Part shown: positions 41,754 to 51,426 of the stretch, one piece after another
How positions within the stretch are numbered: position 1 is the stretch's first letter
How the letters are laid out: each line of letters starts with the position of its first letter
Origin: Methylovorus glucosotrophus
GTDB lineage: Bacteria; Pseudomonadota; Gammaproteobacteria; Burkholderiales; Methylophilaceae
Assembly: GCF_009858335.1 (NCBI RefSeq)
Contig: NZ_VMSE01000001.1
Span: forward strand, 1,798,001 to 1,862,000
Reading direction: 5' to 3'
Length of the DNA stretch: 64,000 bases
Program-made: the position numbers and the translations under genes
Notes under the pieces: model-generated
Database searches by the model: none
What the model saw: only the letters and a program-made list of their open reading frames with translations
Told to the model about the DNA's origin: nothing

Positions 41754-42950
41754 TTACGCTGCCTGCAGATTCAGTCCTGACAGGCTGGAATACGCCACGC
41801 CCTGATTACGCCCGGCTTTTTTGGCGGCATACAGGGCCGCATCCGCCGAAGCCAGCAGACTGCGGAAATCATAGCCAGCCAGCCTTGCACAGGTGATGCC
41901 CACACTGACGGTGAACTGGAGCGTGACTGGCCCCTGAACAATACGCAGGGACTCAACCGATTGCCGTATGCGCTCGGCACACTGTATGCCTTCCTGCTCG
42001 GTGGAGCCTGGCAGCAGCAGGCAGAATTCCTCGCCACCGTAGCGGGCCAGCACATCTTCTTCACGGGTCTGGGTTTTGATTTGCCGGGTGAGCTGACGCA
42101 GCACCTCGTCGCCAACCGGATGGCCCCAGCGGTCATTGATGTGCTTGAAAAGATCAATGTCCAGCAAGAGCATGACCAAGCCGCTGTCATTGCGGCGGCC
42201 AAAACTGGCCAGACGCCGTGCCGCCTCTTCCAGACCGCGCCGGTTCAGGATACCGGTCAGCGCATCGTAATGCGCATACTGCTCAAGCTCGGAGGATTTG
42301 CGAAAACTCACCATCATCACCAGACCAAACGTGACCAACATCTGCAGCATGCTGCCAACCAGCAAGGTCAGCACATTGGGTTGCCACCCCATGGGGTGAT
42401 CGAGGATAGGCCCGTCGGCAAACAACGCACTGATGCCGCGATACGCCATCAGCACTGCCATGGTGAAGAAAATGACAGCGGTGATCTGGCAGGTGATGCG
42501 CTCGGCGGGCGCACGCGCCGGTTTGATGGAAAACTGATACAACAGCCCTGCCGACGCAACATGCAGAAACACGACCCCCATGGAATTGACAAACACCGTG
42601 AGCGGCTGGCTCCTGAAAAAGCCCAGGGTAAAAACATCCAGCAGCAGCAGGCCACAGACCATCACGAAGGGAAAGTAATAGCGCACCTTTTGTCCGGTAT
42701 AGCGTCGTATCCCCAGCAGGCGCACCGATTGCCCGAACACCATCAGCGACAGGATCAGCGAAACCCAATGCTGAATGTCATCATAATGGAACATCACAAA
42801 CATCATGGCAAAGCTGATGGAGAGATTGCCGGCAGCCCAGTATTCCGGGCCGCGGATACCATGAAAACGCATGAAAATAAGCAGTCCTGACATGCAGAAT
42901 GTCAGCAGGGTAGCCATGACAACCATGGTCTTGAAATCCAAGCCTAACAT
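41754..42950 (-). CDS. Membrane diguanylate cyclase
   Basis: Protein of 398 residues with six to seven membrane helices in the first 210 residues and a GGDEF domain in the rest. The catalytic motif is GGEEF (305-309), and REED (296-299) forms the I-site, so it is predicted active and feedback-inhibited. The membrane part resembles the simple sensor regions of many GGDEF proteins; its signal is unknown. It heads a two-gene unit with the MEKHLA protein. It is divergent from rep. Confidence 0.92.
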   Translation of the reverse strand: MLGLDFKTMVVMATLLTFCMSGLLIFMRFHGIRGPEYWAAGNLSISFAMMFVMFHYDDIQHWVSLILSLMVFGQSVRLLGIRRYTGQKVRYYFPFVMVCGLLLLDVFTLGFFRSQPLTVFVNSMGVVFLHVASAGLLYQFSIKPARAPAERITCQITAVIFFTMAVLMAYRGISALFADGPILDHPMGWQPNVLTLLVGSMLQMLVTFGLVMMVSFRKSSELEQYAHYDALTGILNRRGLEEAARRLASFGRRNDSGLVMLLLDIDLFKHINDRWGHPVGDEVLRQLTRQIKTQTREEDVLARYGGEEFCLLLPGSTEQEGIQCAERIRQSVESLRIVQGPVTLQFTVSVGITCARLAGYDFRSLLASADAALYAAKKAGRNQGVAYSSLSGLNLQAA

Positions 42951-43143
42951 TACGGATTCATTGTCCTTTTATTGGTTCTTTTTTTAGTTAGTTCACACTA
43001 TGCCACAAGCAATGCTTGCTGGCATCAAAACCCGGTTAAAGCTAAACTTATGCAACTTGGAAATACGCGTGCAACTTGCGAAGTACGCTGCCTGTCATCA
43101 ACGGCATCCCCCGATTTTTCCCTGAAACGAATCCACCTGGTGC

Positions 43144-45141
43144 ATGTTAAGCAAACTCAACTCCCCGCAACGTGAAGCGGTCAAATATCTGGACGGCCCT
43201 TTGCTGGTGCTCGCGGGTGCGGGCAGCGGCAAGACACGCGTCATCACGCAGAAAATCGCCTACCTGATCGAGCAATGCGGCTACCAGCCGCGTGAAATCG
43301 CGGCCATCACCTTTACCAACAAGGCGGCGCGCGAGATGCAGGAGCGTGTGGGGCATTTGCTGGAAGGCAAGTCGGCCAAGGGGCTGACCATCGCCACCTT
43401 CCACTCGCTGGGCTTGCAGATGCTGCGGCAGGAGGCTGCCCTACTAGGCTACAAGCCGCAGTTTTCCATTCTGGACTCTTCCGACAGCTACAAGATACTG
43501 GCCGATGTGCTGGCCACCACTGACAAGCAGCTGCTGCGCCGCACGCAATCGCAGATTTCGCAGTGGAAGAATGCTTTCATCAATCCGGATCAGGCCAAGG
43601 CCCAGGCCGACGAAGAGTTGACGCACGCCGCCGCCAAGGTCTACCAGCTTTACCAGCAAACCCTCAAGGCTTATCAGGCAGTGGACTTTGATGACCTGAT
43701 CAAGCTGCCGGTGGAGCTGTTTGAACAGCACCGCGAGGCGCTGGAAAAATGGCAGCGCAAGCTCAAATATCTGCTGATTGACGAATATCAGGATACCAAC
43801 GCCTGCCAGTACAAGCTGGTCAAGCTGCTGACAGGCGTCGAAGGCCGCTTTACCGCGGTGGGTGACGATGACCAGGCGATTTACGGCTGGCGCGGTGCCG
43901 ATGTGGAAAACCTGCGACAGCTGACCGAGGATTTCTCGCGGCTCAAGGTGATCAAGCTGGAGCAGAACTACCGCTCCACCGTGCGCATCCTGCGCGCGGC
44001 CAACCAGGTGATCGCCAACAACCCCAAGCTGTTTGATAAAAAGCTGTGGAGCGAACTGGGCACGGGTGACCTGATCCAGGTCAGCGCTGCGCGCGATGAA
44101 GACCACGAAGCCGAGTCGGTGGTGATGAAGCTGATGGCGCACAAGTTCGAGCACCGCACGCAGTTTTCCGATTACGCGATTCTGTATCGCGGCAATCACC
44201 AGGCGCGCATTTTCGAGCAGCAATTGCGCAACCACAAGGTGCCTTACACCGTCTCCGGCGGCCAGTCATTCTTTGACAAGGCCGAGATCAAGGACCTGGT
44301 GGCCTATCTGCGGCTGATCGCCAATGAAGACGATGACCCCGCGTTTATCCGCGCCGCCACCACCCCGAAAAAAGGCATAGGCAACACCACGCTGGAACGC
44401 CTGGGCGAATATGCCCGCGATCATCACCTGTCGCTGTTTGCCGCCGCATTTGAGGGCGACTTTCAGCGCGAACTGGGCGCCCGCCAGCTGGAAGATTTGC
44501 TGACCTTCTGCCAGTACATCAACCGCGTGCAGGAGCGCGCCACGCGCGACCCGGCGGGCGAGATGCTGAATGACATGCTGAATGCCATCCAGTACGAGGC
44601 CTTTCTTTACGACAGTGAAGAGCCACGCGCCGCCGAAAGCAAATGGAAAAACGTGCTGGACTTTACCGGCTGGCTCACCAAAAAAGGCAATGAGGACGAG
44701 AAAAACCTGCTGGAACTGACGCAGATGATTTCGCTCATGAGCATGCTGGAAGGCCGCGAAAACGGCGAGCCGGACGCGGTCAAGCTATCGACCCTGCATG
44801 CGGCCAAGGGCCTGGAGTTCGGCCATGTGTTCCTGATCGGCTGTGAAGAAGGCATATTGCCGCATCGCGAAAGCATAGACACCGACCGCATCGAGGAAGA
44901 ACGCCGCCTGATGTACGTGGGCATTACCCGCGCGCAGAAGTCGCTGAACATCTCATGGTGCCGCAAGCGCAAGCGCGCCGGTGAAACCGAGAGCTGCGAA
45001 CCCAGCCGTTTCATTGCCGAGCTGCCACACGATGACGTCAAGCATTTCGGCATGCCCGCCAGCGACCCGGCAGCCGCCAAGGAAAATGGCCGCGAACGCA
45101 TGGCACAAATCCGTGCCATGCTGGCCCAGGCCAAGGAATAG
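43144..45141 (+). CDS. rep: ATP-dependent DNA helicase Rep
   Basis: Superfamily 1 3'-5' helicase of 665 residues that clears replication forks and restarts replication. The N-terminus NSPQREAVKY with Walker A GAGSGKTR near 24-31, DEYQDTN (motif II) near 213, QNYRS (motif IV) near 276, and the late motifs STLHAAKGLEF and VGITRAQ are all present in the expected order. The length matches Rep rather than UvrD (about 720). The ATG at 43144 lacks a strong ribosome site. It is followed by a perfect hairpin terminator. Confidence 0.93.
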   Translation: MLSKLNSPQREAVKYLDGPLLVLAGAGSGKTRVITQKIAYLIEQCGYQPREIAAITFTNKAAREMQERVGHLLEGKSAKGLTIATFHSLGLQMLRQEAALLGYKPQFSILDSSDSYKILADVLATTDKQLLRRTQSQISQWKNAFINPDQAKAQADEELTHAAAKVYQLYQQTLKAYQAVDFDDLIKLPVELFEQHREALEKWQRKLKYLLIDEYQDTNACQYKLVKLLTGVEGRFTAVGDDDQAIYGWRGADVENLRQLTEDFSRLKVIKLEQNYRSTVRILRAANQVIANNPKLFDKKLWSELGTGDLIQVSAARDEDHEAESVVMKLMAHKFEHRTQFSDYAILYRGNHQARIFEQQLRNHKVPYTVSGGQSFFDKAEIKDLVAYLRLIANEDDDPAFIRAATTPKKGIGNTTLERLGEYARDHHLSLFAAAFEGDFQRELGARQLEDLLTFCQYINRVQERATRDPAGEMLNDMLNAIQYEAFLYDSEEPRAAESKWKNVLDFTGWLTKKGNEDEKNLLELTQMISLMSMLEGRENGEPDAVKLSTLHAAKGLEFGHVFLIGCEEGILPHRESIDTDRIEEERRLMYVGITRAQKSLNISWCRKRKRAGETESCEPSRFIAELPHDDVKHFGMPASDPAAAKENGRERMAQIRAMLAQAKE

Positions 45142-45203
45142 GCGCCAGCCAACCTTCAATACCGGTCAGCCAGTATGGCCGAAAGCAAGCCGGAACACAC
45201 ACG

Positions 45204-45232
45204 GGGATAGCGCCAAGCGGCGCTATCCCTTG
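45204..45232 (+). terminator. Hairpin terminator of rep
   Basis: Perfect 11-base arms (45204-45214, 45219-45229) with a 4-base AAGC loop, followed by a short T-containing run. Confidence 0.75.
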
Positions 45233-45270
45233 ATTTGAACACGCATTCATTAATGGCAGGAAACCACCTC

Positions 45271-46407
45271 ATGGGTCTTTGGATGCTGGCGCTGGCCGCC
45301 GGTGCATTTTGTATAGGCATGACCGAATTTCTGCCCATGGGGCTATTGCCGGATATCGCGCGCGACTTGCAGGTATCCATTCCAGCAGCGGGCAATCTGG
45401 TCACTGTATATGCCATGGGTGTGGTCGTAGGCGGCCCGCTGGTAGTGGCGCTCACCATGCGCTGGCCGCGCAAGGCGACATTGATCGGGCTGATGGGCAT
45501 ATTTACCCTGGGCAACGCCCTGTGTGCGCTGGCCCCCAACTATGAATTGCTGGCTTTCGCCCGCATTTTCAGCGCCCTGAGCCATGGTTCATTCTTTGGC
45601 ATAGGCGCCGTGGTCGCTATTTATCTGGCGCCACCAGGGCAAAGCTCGCGCGCGCTGGCGTTGATGTTCAGCGGCCTGACGCTCGCCAATGTGCTCGGCG
45701 TGCCTCTCGGCACGCTGCTGGGCCAGCTCACCAACTGGCGCCTGCCGTTCTGGACCGTGGCCGCTTGCGGTCTGGTTGCCATGGCGGCCGTGTGGCGCTT
45801 TATCCCCGACATCACCGCCATGCCGCGCGCGAACATTCGCGATGAAATGAAAGCCTTGCTACACCCACAAACCCTGCTGGCAATGGCGATTACCGCGGTG
45901 GGCTTTGCTGGCGTATTCACCATCTTTACCTACATCACGCCCATCCTCGAAGATCAATCCGGCCTCAGTCCGCATGCGGTCAGCCTGGTGCTGGTGTTGC
46001 TGGGTATCGCCGCCACCCTGGGGCTCAATATCGGCGGCAAGCTGGCTGACCGCTGGCTGTTGCCAACCATTGCCGGCTCACTGCTTGGCATGGCGCTCCT
46101 CAGCCTGCTGTTTGCCTGGAGCATGCAGTTCACGCTGCTGTCTGTGGCCACGGCGTTTATCTGGGGCATGATTGCCTTTGCCGTGGGGCCGGGCTTGCAG
46201 ACCAATGCCATGCGCCAGGCAGGCGAAGCGCCGCTTATGGCTTCCACCGTTAACCAGAGTGCCTTTAACCTGGGCAATGCCGTCGGCGCATTTCTCGGTG
46301 GTGCCGTGATTCATTTTGGCCTGGGCCTGCAAGCGGTGCCTTTGGCCGCCACCGTGGTCGCCATTGCCGGTTGCCTGCTCACGCTGTTCAGCATGCGCCG
46401 CGGCTGA
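45271..46407 (+). CDS. MFS transporter, AraJ/drug-efflux type
   Basis: Twelve-helix major facilitator of about 378 residues. FCIGMTEFLPMGLLPDIARDL is the family opening, and the loop between helices 2 and 3 has RWPRK. It resembles AraJ/PbuE/Cml-type exporters. The frame extends to TTG 45235 and ATG 45253; ATG 45271 is chosen because AGGAAA lies 8 bases before it. A paralogue of the same kind is at 57197-58366 on the other strand. The substrate is unknown. Confidence 0.85.
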   Translation: MGLWMLALAAGAFCIGMTEFLPMGLLPDIARDLQVSIPAAGNLVTVYAMGVVVGGPLVVALTMRWPRKATLIGLMGIFTLGNALCALAPNYELLAFARIFSALSHGSFFGIGAVVAIYLAPPGQSSRALALMFSGLTLANVLGVPLGTLLGQLTNWRLPFWTVAACGLVAMAAVWRFIPDITAMPRANIRDEMKALLHPQTLLAMAITAVGFAGVFTIFTYITPILEDQSGLSPHAVSLVLVLLGIAATLGLNIGGKLADRWLLPTIAGSLLGMALLSLLFAWSMQFTLLSVATAFIWGMIAFAVGPGLQTNAMRQAGEAPLMASTVNQSAFNLGNAVGAFLGGAVIHFGLGLQAVPLAATVVAIAGCLLTLFSMRRG

Positions 46408-46457
46408 TCCCGCCTCTTACTCCTCTCTAAGCGCCGCCTGCGGGCGGTGATCCCAAA

Positions 46458-46501
46458 CGCTCAGGCATTGGCGCCCTGCCGTGCCTGAGCGCTGCGTTTT
46501 T
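46458..46501 (+). terminator. Terminator after the MFS gene
   Basis: CGCTCAGGCA (46458-46467) and TGCCTGAGCG (46482-46491) pair around a 14-base loop and are followed by CTGCG and T5. The T run also belongs to the first TTTTTACA repeat of the kdp promoter. Confidence 0.75.
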
Positions 46502-46547
46502 ACAGCATTTTTACACCCCTCTCCCGCTTCATTACGCCATCTTTACA
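46497..46547 (+). promoter_or_regulatory. kdp: Probable KdpE-binding region of the kdp promoter
   Basis: Two direct repeats TTTTTACA (46497-46504 and 46508-46515) are 11 bases apart, and a third partial copy CTTTACA is at 46541-46547, 33 bases further, close to three helical turns. The E. coli kdp promoter carries a similar T-rich TTTACACCCC element bound by KdpE. The repeats lie 40-90 bases before the first ORF of the operon. Confidence 0.6.
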
Positions 46548-46587
46548 TCGGCCTCAGTAAGCTCACGCCATTCACTGGATCAGGCTG

Positions 46588-46689
46588 ATGACTCCGATGG
46601 ACATTTTCAACACCTTGCTGATTCTGCTGTACCTGCTGACCAGTTATCTGCTGGCCGCGTACTGCATTTACCTGGGAGCAAAACCATGA
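46588..46689 (+). CDS. 33-residue membrane peptide upstream of kdpF
   Basis: A short frame ([16 protein letters not shown]..., ending YLGAKP) with one hydrophobic helix of about 20 residues. Its stop overlaps the kdpF start in an ATGA junction, the same arrangement as kdpF-kdpA, so translation would be coupled. ATG 46597 is an alternative start. The ribosome site is weak (CAGG). The resemblance in size and topology to KdpF suggests a second small stabilising subunit of the Kdp complex or a leader peptide (inference). I do not recognise it as a named family. Confidence 0.55.
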   Translation: MTPMDIFNTLLILLYLLTSYLLAAYCIYLGAKP

Positions 46690-46775
46690 ACTGGCTTTAT
46701 GTACTGAGCGGCGCACTTGCCTTGCTGCTGCTTGCTTATCTGTTATACGCCTTATGCAAACCGGAGAAATTCTGA
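46686..46775 (+). CDS. kdpF: K(+)-transporting ATPase small subunit KdpF
   Basis: A 29-residue single-helix peptide reading [16 protein letters not shown] and ending [10 protein letters not shown], the typical KdpF form (YALLKPEKF). KdpF stabilises the KdpABC complex in the membrane. It overlaps the upstream 33-residue frame and the kdpA start by ATGA junctions. Confidence 0.9.
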   Translation: MNWLYVLSGALALLLLAYLLYALCKPEKF

Positions 46776-48583
46776 TGAGTGCGAATGCCTTGCTACAAGT
46801 GGCGATCTATCTGGCAGCGCTGTTGCTGCTGACCAAACCCATGGGCCTGTATCTGCATCGCGCCATGGAAGGCCGCGTGCCGCTACTGGGAAAACTGCTG
46901 GGCCCGCTGGAGCGCTTGCTGTATCGCATATCCGGGGTAAACCCACAGCAGGAGATGGGCTGGAAATCGTATACCGTCGCCCTGTTGCTGTTCAATGCAA
47001 TAGGCGTGCTGGCGGTATTTTTGCTGCAACGCTGGCAGGGCAGCCTGCCGCTGAACCCGGCGGGCATGGGCGAGATCAGCCTGGACTCGGCCTTTAACAC
47101 CGCCGTGAGTTTTGTCACCAATACCAACTGGCAAGGCTATGCCGGTGAAAGCACCATGAGCTACCTGACGCAGATGCTGGCGCTGGCGGTGCAAAACTTC
47201 CTCTCCGCCGCTACCGGCATTGCCGTGGTGATCGCGCTGATTCGCGGCTTTGCCCGCCACTCGGTGGCCACCATTGGTAACTTCTGGGTCGACATGACAC
47301 GCAGCACGCTGTATGTCTTGCTACCGTTGTCCGTCTTGCTCGCGGTGCTGCTGATGGGCCAGGGCGTGATCCAGAATTTCAGCGCCTACCAGCAAGTGAA
47401 TACGCTGGAAAGCGTCACCTACAGCCAGCCCGTGCTGGATGACCAGGGCCAGCCCAAGCTGGATAGCGATGGCAAGCCAGCGCAGGAAACCATCACCAGC
47501 CATACACAGACCCTGGCCATGGGCCCGGTCGCCTCGCAGGAGGCGATCAAGATGCTGGGCACCAATGGCGGTGGCTTTTTCAATGCCAACTCGGCACATC
47601 CGTTTGAAAACCCGACACCGTTCAGCAATTTCCTGCAAATGCTGGCGATTTTCCTGATACCCGCCGGGCTCTGTTACGCCTTTGGCCTGATGGTGGGTGA
47701 CCGCCGCCAGGGCTGGGCGATCTGGACGGCGATGGCGCTGCTGTTCGTAGCCATGACCGCTGTCAGCCTGTGGGCCGAGCAGGATGGCAACCCCATATTG
47801 ACAACGCTGGGCGTAGACCAGAGCAGCAGCGCGCTGCAATCCGGCGGCAATATGGAAGGCAAGGAAACCCGCTTTGGCATCACCACCTCGGCCCTGTTTG
47901 CCACCATCACCACCGCCGCCTCCTGTGGCGCGGTCAATGCCATGCATGACTCACTGACGCCGCTGGGCGGGCTGGTACCGCTATGGCTGATGCAGCTGGG
48001 CGAAGTGGTGTTTGGCGGCGTGGGCTCCGGGCTCTACACCATGCTGATTTATGCCGTGATTGCCGTGTTTGTGGCCGGGCTGATGATAGGCCGCACGCCG
48101 GAATACCTGGGCAAAAAGATTGAAATCTTTGAAATGAAAATGTCGGCGGTCATCCTGCTGGTCACGCCCATTCTGGTGCTGACAGGCACTGCGATCGCCG
48201 TGATGCTGCCCGCCGGACTCGCTGGCATTGCCAACCCCGGCGCGCATGGTTTCACCGAGATCCTGTATGCCGTTTCCTCCGCAGCCAATAACAATGGCAG
48301 CGCGTTTGCCGGCCTGTCTGCCAACACGCCGTTTTATAACCTGTTGCTGGCGGTGGCGATGGCGGTGGGACGCTTCGGCATCATCATCCCCATCCTGGCG
48401 ATTGCCGATGCGCTGGCCGCCAAGAAGCGCATCACCCCCGGCCTCGGCACCCTGCCTACGCATGGCCCGCTGTTCATTGCCCTGCTGATTGGCACGGTGG
48501 TGCTGGTGGGCGCCCTGACCTATGTACCCGCGCTGGCGCTGGGGCCGGTCATCGAGCATCTGCAAATGGTGGCTGGCCATTAA
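46775..48583 (+). CDS. kdpA: K(+)-transporting ATPase, potassium-binding subunit KdpA
   Basis: Channel-like subunit of 602 residues that selects K+ in the high-affinity Kdp uptake complex. About ten membrane helices surround four selectivity loops, seen for example as [13 protein letters not shown] and [19 protein letters not shown], and later as [14 protein letters not shown]. The start at 46775 is taken from the ATGA overlap with kdpF (a longer frame starts 7 codons earlier inside kdpF). Its stop coincides with the first ATG of the kdpB frame. Expression is presumably induced at low K+ through KdpDE. Confidence 0.96.
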   Translation: MSANALLQVAIYLAALLLLTKPMGLYLHRAMEGRVPLLGKLLGPLERLLYRISGVNPQQEMGWKSYTVALLLFNAIGVLAVFLLQRWQGSLPLNPAGMGEISLDSAFNTAVSFVTNTNWQGYAGESTMSYLTQMLALAVQNFLSAATGIAVVIALIRGFARHSVATIGNFWVDMTRSTLYVLLPLSVLLAVLLMGQGVIQNFSAYQQVNTLESVTYSQPVLDDQGQPKLDSDGKPAQETITSHTQTLAMGPVASQEAIKMLGTNGGGFFNANSAHPFENPTPFSNFLQMLAIFLIPAGLCYAFGLMVGDRRQGWAIWTAMALLFVAMTAVSLWAEQDGNPILTTLGVDQSSSALQSGGNMEGKETRFGITTSALFATITTAASCGAVNAMHDSLTPLGGLVPLWLMQLGEVVFGGVGSGLYTMLIYAVIAVFVAGLMIGRTPEYLGKKIEIFEMKMSAVILLVTPILVLTGTAIAVMLPAGLAGIANPGAHGFTEILYAVSSAANNNGSAFAGLSANTPFYNLLLAVAMAVGRFGIIIPILAIADALAAKKRITPGLGTLPTHGPLFIALLIGTVVLVGALTYVPALALGPVIEHLQMVAGH

Positions 48584-48621
48584 TGGTTATGCCTTCCTAC
48601 CCTACTGAGGAGTCTTTACGC

Positions 48622-50697
48622 ATGCATTCCCCCAAAGACCTTTCCATGTTCGATACGCAGCTGATACTGCCTGCCATCGCACTTTCCTTCAAAAAACTGG
48701 CACCGCAGGTGCAATGGCGCAACCCGGTCATGTTCGTCGTTTACCTGGGCAGCATGCTCACCACGCTCATGTTCATCCAGGCGCTGGTGCTTGAGTCGCA
48801 TGGCAGCCATGGCGAAGCCCCGGCGGGCTTTATCCTGGCGATCAGCATCTGGCTGTGGTTTACCGTGCTGTTTGCCAACTTTTCCGAAGCCCTGGCTGAG
48901 GGCCGCAGCAAAGCCCAGGCGGCGGCCCTGCGTAGCGCCAAGCAGAATGTGCCCGCCAAAAAACTGGCCAGCGCTTCCCGCCAGGCGGCTATCAGCATCA
49001 CCGATAGCCAGAGCCTGCGCAAAGGCGACATTGTGCTGGTGGAAGCCGGGGACATGATCCCGGCCGATGGCGAGGTGCTGGAAGGCATTGCCTCGGTGAA
49101 TGAAGCCGCCATTACGGGTGAATCAGCCCCGGTCATCCGCGAATCCGGCGGCGATTTCAGCGCGGTCACCGGTGGCACCCAGGTGTTGTCGGACTGGCTG
49201 GTGGTGCGCATCAGCGTCAATCCGGGCGAAGCTTTTCTGGATCGCATGATCGCCATGGTGGAAGGCGCCAAACGCCAGAAAACCCCCAATGAAATCGCGC
49301 TGACCATACTGCTGGTAGCGCTGACCATTGTCTTTCTGCTGGCAACCGTCACCCTGCTGCCGTTCTCCCTCTTCAGCGTGCATGCGGCCGGAGCAGGCGC
49401 ACCTGCCAGCATTACCGTGCTGGTCGCGCTCGTGGTCTGCCTGATTCCCACCACCATTGCCGGTTTGCTTTCGGCGATTGGCGTAGCGGGCATGAGCCGC
49501 ATGATGCAGGCCAATGTCATCGCCACCTCGGGCCGCGCGGTCGAGGCCGCTGGTGATGTGGATGTGCTGCTGCTGGACAAGACCGGCACCATCACGCTGG
49601 GTAATCGGCAGGCATCCATGTTTCTGCCTGCACCCGGCATCAGCGAGCAACAGCTGGCCGATAGCGCGCAACTAGCCTCGCTGGCCGACGAAACGCCGGA
49701 GGGCCGCAGCATCGTCGTGCTGGCAAAAAACCGCTTCGCCCTGCGCGAGCGTGATCTGCAGGGCCTGCAAGCCGAGTTCGTGCCATTCTCGGCACAAACC
49801 CGCATGAGCGGCGTCAACCTCGGCGCCAAACAGATTCGCAAAGGGGCCGCCTCGGCGATTCGCAGCTGGGTGGAATCGCAGGGCGGAAAATTTGCCCATG
49901 AAGTCAACCAGATGGTAGACGACATCGCCCGCCGTGGCAGCACCCCGCTGGTGGTGGCCGACGACGCCCGCGTGATGGGCGTGGTTGAGCTGAAAGATGT
50001 GGTGAAAGGCGGCATCAAGGAGCGCTTTGCCGAGCTGCGCAACATGGGCATCAAAACCGTGATGATCACCGGCGATAACCGCCTCACGGCCGCCGCCATT
50101 GCCGCCGAAGCGGGTGTGGATGACTTTCTGGCCGAAGCCACGCCGGAGGCCAAGCTCAAGCTGATACGCGAGCATCAATCGGCGGGCAAGCTGGTGGCGA
50201 TGACCGGCGACGGCACCAATGATGCTCCCGCGCTGGCGCAGGCCGATGTTGCTGTCGCCATGAACACCGGCACCCAGGCCGCCAAGGAAGCCGGCAATAT
50301 GGTGGATCTGGACTCCAACCCGACCAAGCTGATTGAGATCGTGGAGATCGGCAAGCAGATGCTGATGACGCGTGGCTCGCTCACTACCTTCAGCATTGCC
50401 AACGATATTGCCAAGTATTTCGCCATCATCCCGGCCGCGTTTGCCAGCACTTATCCGCAGCTCAACACGCTGAATGTCATGCACCTCGCCAGCCCGGAGT
50501 CGGCCATTCTATCGGCGGTGATTTTCAATGCGCTGGTGATCATGTTTCTGATTCCGCTGGCGCTGAAAGGCGTGCCTTATCGCGCCGCCAGTGCCGCCAG
50601 CCTGCTGCGTGGCAATCTGCTGATCTACGGCGTGGGCGGTGTGGTGGTGCCTTTTGTCGGCATCAAGCTGATCGATCTGCTGCTGCAAATGCTCTAG
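48622..50697 (+). CDS. kdpB: K(+)-transporting P-type ATPase, catalytic subunit KdpB
   Basis: P-type ATPase of 691 residues driving K+ uptake. The phosphorylated Asp319 lies in DKTGTIT, TGES is present in the actuator domain (ITGESAPV), and the hinge [15 protein letters not shown] is intact. The frame reaches back to 48583, but ATG 48622 has GAGGAG nine bases before it and gives the usual N-terminus, so it is preferred. It is the third structural gene of the operon, with kdpC 39 bases downstream. Confidence 0.96.
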   Translation: MHSPKDLSMFDTQLILPAIALSFKKLAPQVQWRNPVMFVVYLGSMLTTLMFIQALVLESHGSHGEAPAGFILAISIWLWFTVLFANFSEALAEGRSKAQAAALRSAKQNVPAKKLASASRQAAISITDSQSLRKGDIVLVEAGDMIPADGEVLEGIASVNEAAITGESAPVIRESGGDFSAVTGGTQVLSDWLVVRISVNPGEAFLDRMIAMVEGAKRQKTPNEIALTILLVALTIVFLLATVTLLPFSLFSVHAAGAGAPASITVLVALVVCLIPTTIAGLLSAIGVAGMSRMMQANVIATSGRAVEAAGDVDVLLLDKTGTITLGNRQASMFLPAPGISEQQLADSAQLASLADETPEGRSIVVLAKNRFALRERDLQGLQAEFVPFSAQTRMSGVNLGAKQIRKGAASAIRSWVESQGGKFAHEVNQMVDDIARRGSTPLVVADDARVMGVVELKDVVKGGIKERFAELRNMGIKTVMITGDNRLTAAAIAAEAGVDDFLAEATPEAKLKLIREHQSAGKLVAMTGDGTNDAPALAQADVAVAMNTGTQAAKEAGNMVDLDSNPTKLIEIVEIGKQMLMTRGSLTTFSIANDIAKYFAIIPAAFASTYPQLNTLNVMHLASPESAILSAVIFNALVIMFLIPLALKGVPYRAASAASLLRGNLLIYGVGGVVVPFVGIKLIDLLLQML

Positions 50698-50736
50698 CCC
50701 GATGCCAGGCATTACATTTTTAGAGGAAACATCATC

Positions 50737-51327
50737 ATGAAACAGCATTTACGCCCTGCCCTGTTCCTGTTCATCGGCCTCAGCCTGTTGACCGGACTCG
50801 TTTATCCGCTGCTGGTCAGCGCCATTGGCCAGACCGCCTTTGCCCGGCAGGCCGCGGGCTCATTGCTCACGCGCGATGGCGAGATTGTCGGCTCGCGCCT
50901 GATCGGCCAGCACTTCAGCAGCCCGGAGTATTTCTGGAGCCGCCCCTCGGCCACCGCGCCTTATCCCAATAATGCTGCGGCCTCGTCCGGCTCCAACCTG
51001 GGGCCGCTCAACCCGGCGCTGAGTGATGCCGTCAAACAGCGCGTGGCTGACTTGCAGACCAACCCCGCATCGCCATCCGCAGTGCCGGTCGACCTGGTCA
51101 CCAGTTCCGCCAGCGGGCTGGACCCGGACATCAGCCCGGCCGCCGCCTACTTTCAGGTGGCGCGTATCGCCCAGGCGCGACAGCTCACACCCGAGCAGCT
51201 GAATACGCTGGTGACAGCGCATATTCAAGGACGTCAGTTCGGCGTGCTGGGCGAGCCTCGCGTCAATGTACTGGAACTCAATCTGGCGCTGGACGCCTTG
51301 CAGCCAAGGCAGCGGGGGAATGAATAA
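50737..51327 (+). CDS. kdpC: K(+)-transporting ATPase subunit KdpC
   Basis: Protein of 196 residues with one N-terminal membrane helix (about 8-30) and a periplasmic domain, needed for assembly and K+ affinity of Kdp. Family parts are [34 protein letters not shown] and [26 protein letters not shown] precedes the ATG as a good ribosome site. It is followed after 99 bases by kdpD. Confidence 0.95.
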   Translation: MKQHLRPALFLFIGLSLLTGLVYPLLVSAIGQTAFARQAAGSLLTRDGEIVGSRLIGQHFSSPEYFWSRPSATAPYPNNAAASSGSNLGPLNPALSDAVKQRVADLQTNPASPSAVPVDLVTSSASGLDPDISPAAAYFQVARIAQARQLTPEQLNTLVTAHIQGRQFGVLGEPRVNVLELNLALDALQPRQRGNE

Positions 51328-51426
51328 TATGGGAGTGCGTGAGACTGATGTGCGTAAACACCCAGCCCCGCGCTGTGTGGCATGCGGCCCTGCTGACGCC
51401 ACCCCGAAATCGCCTATACTGCGCAC

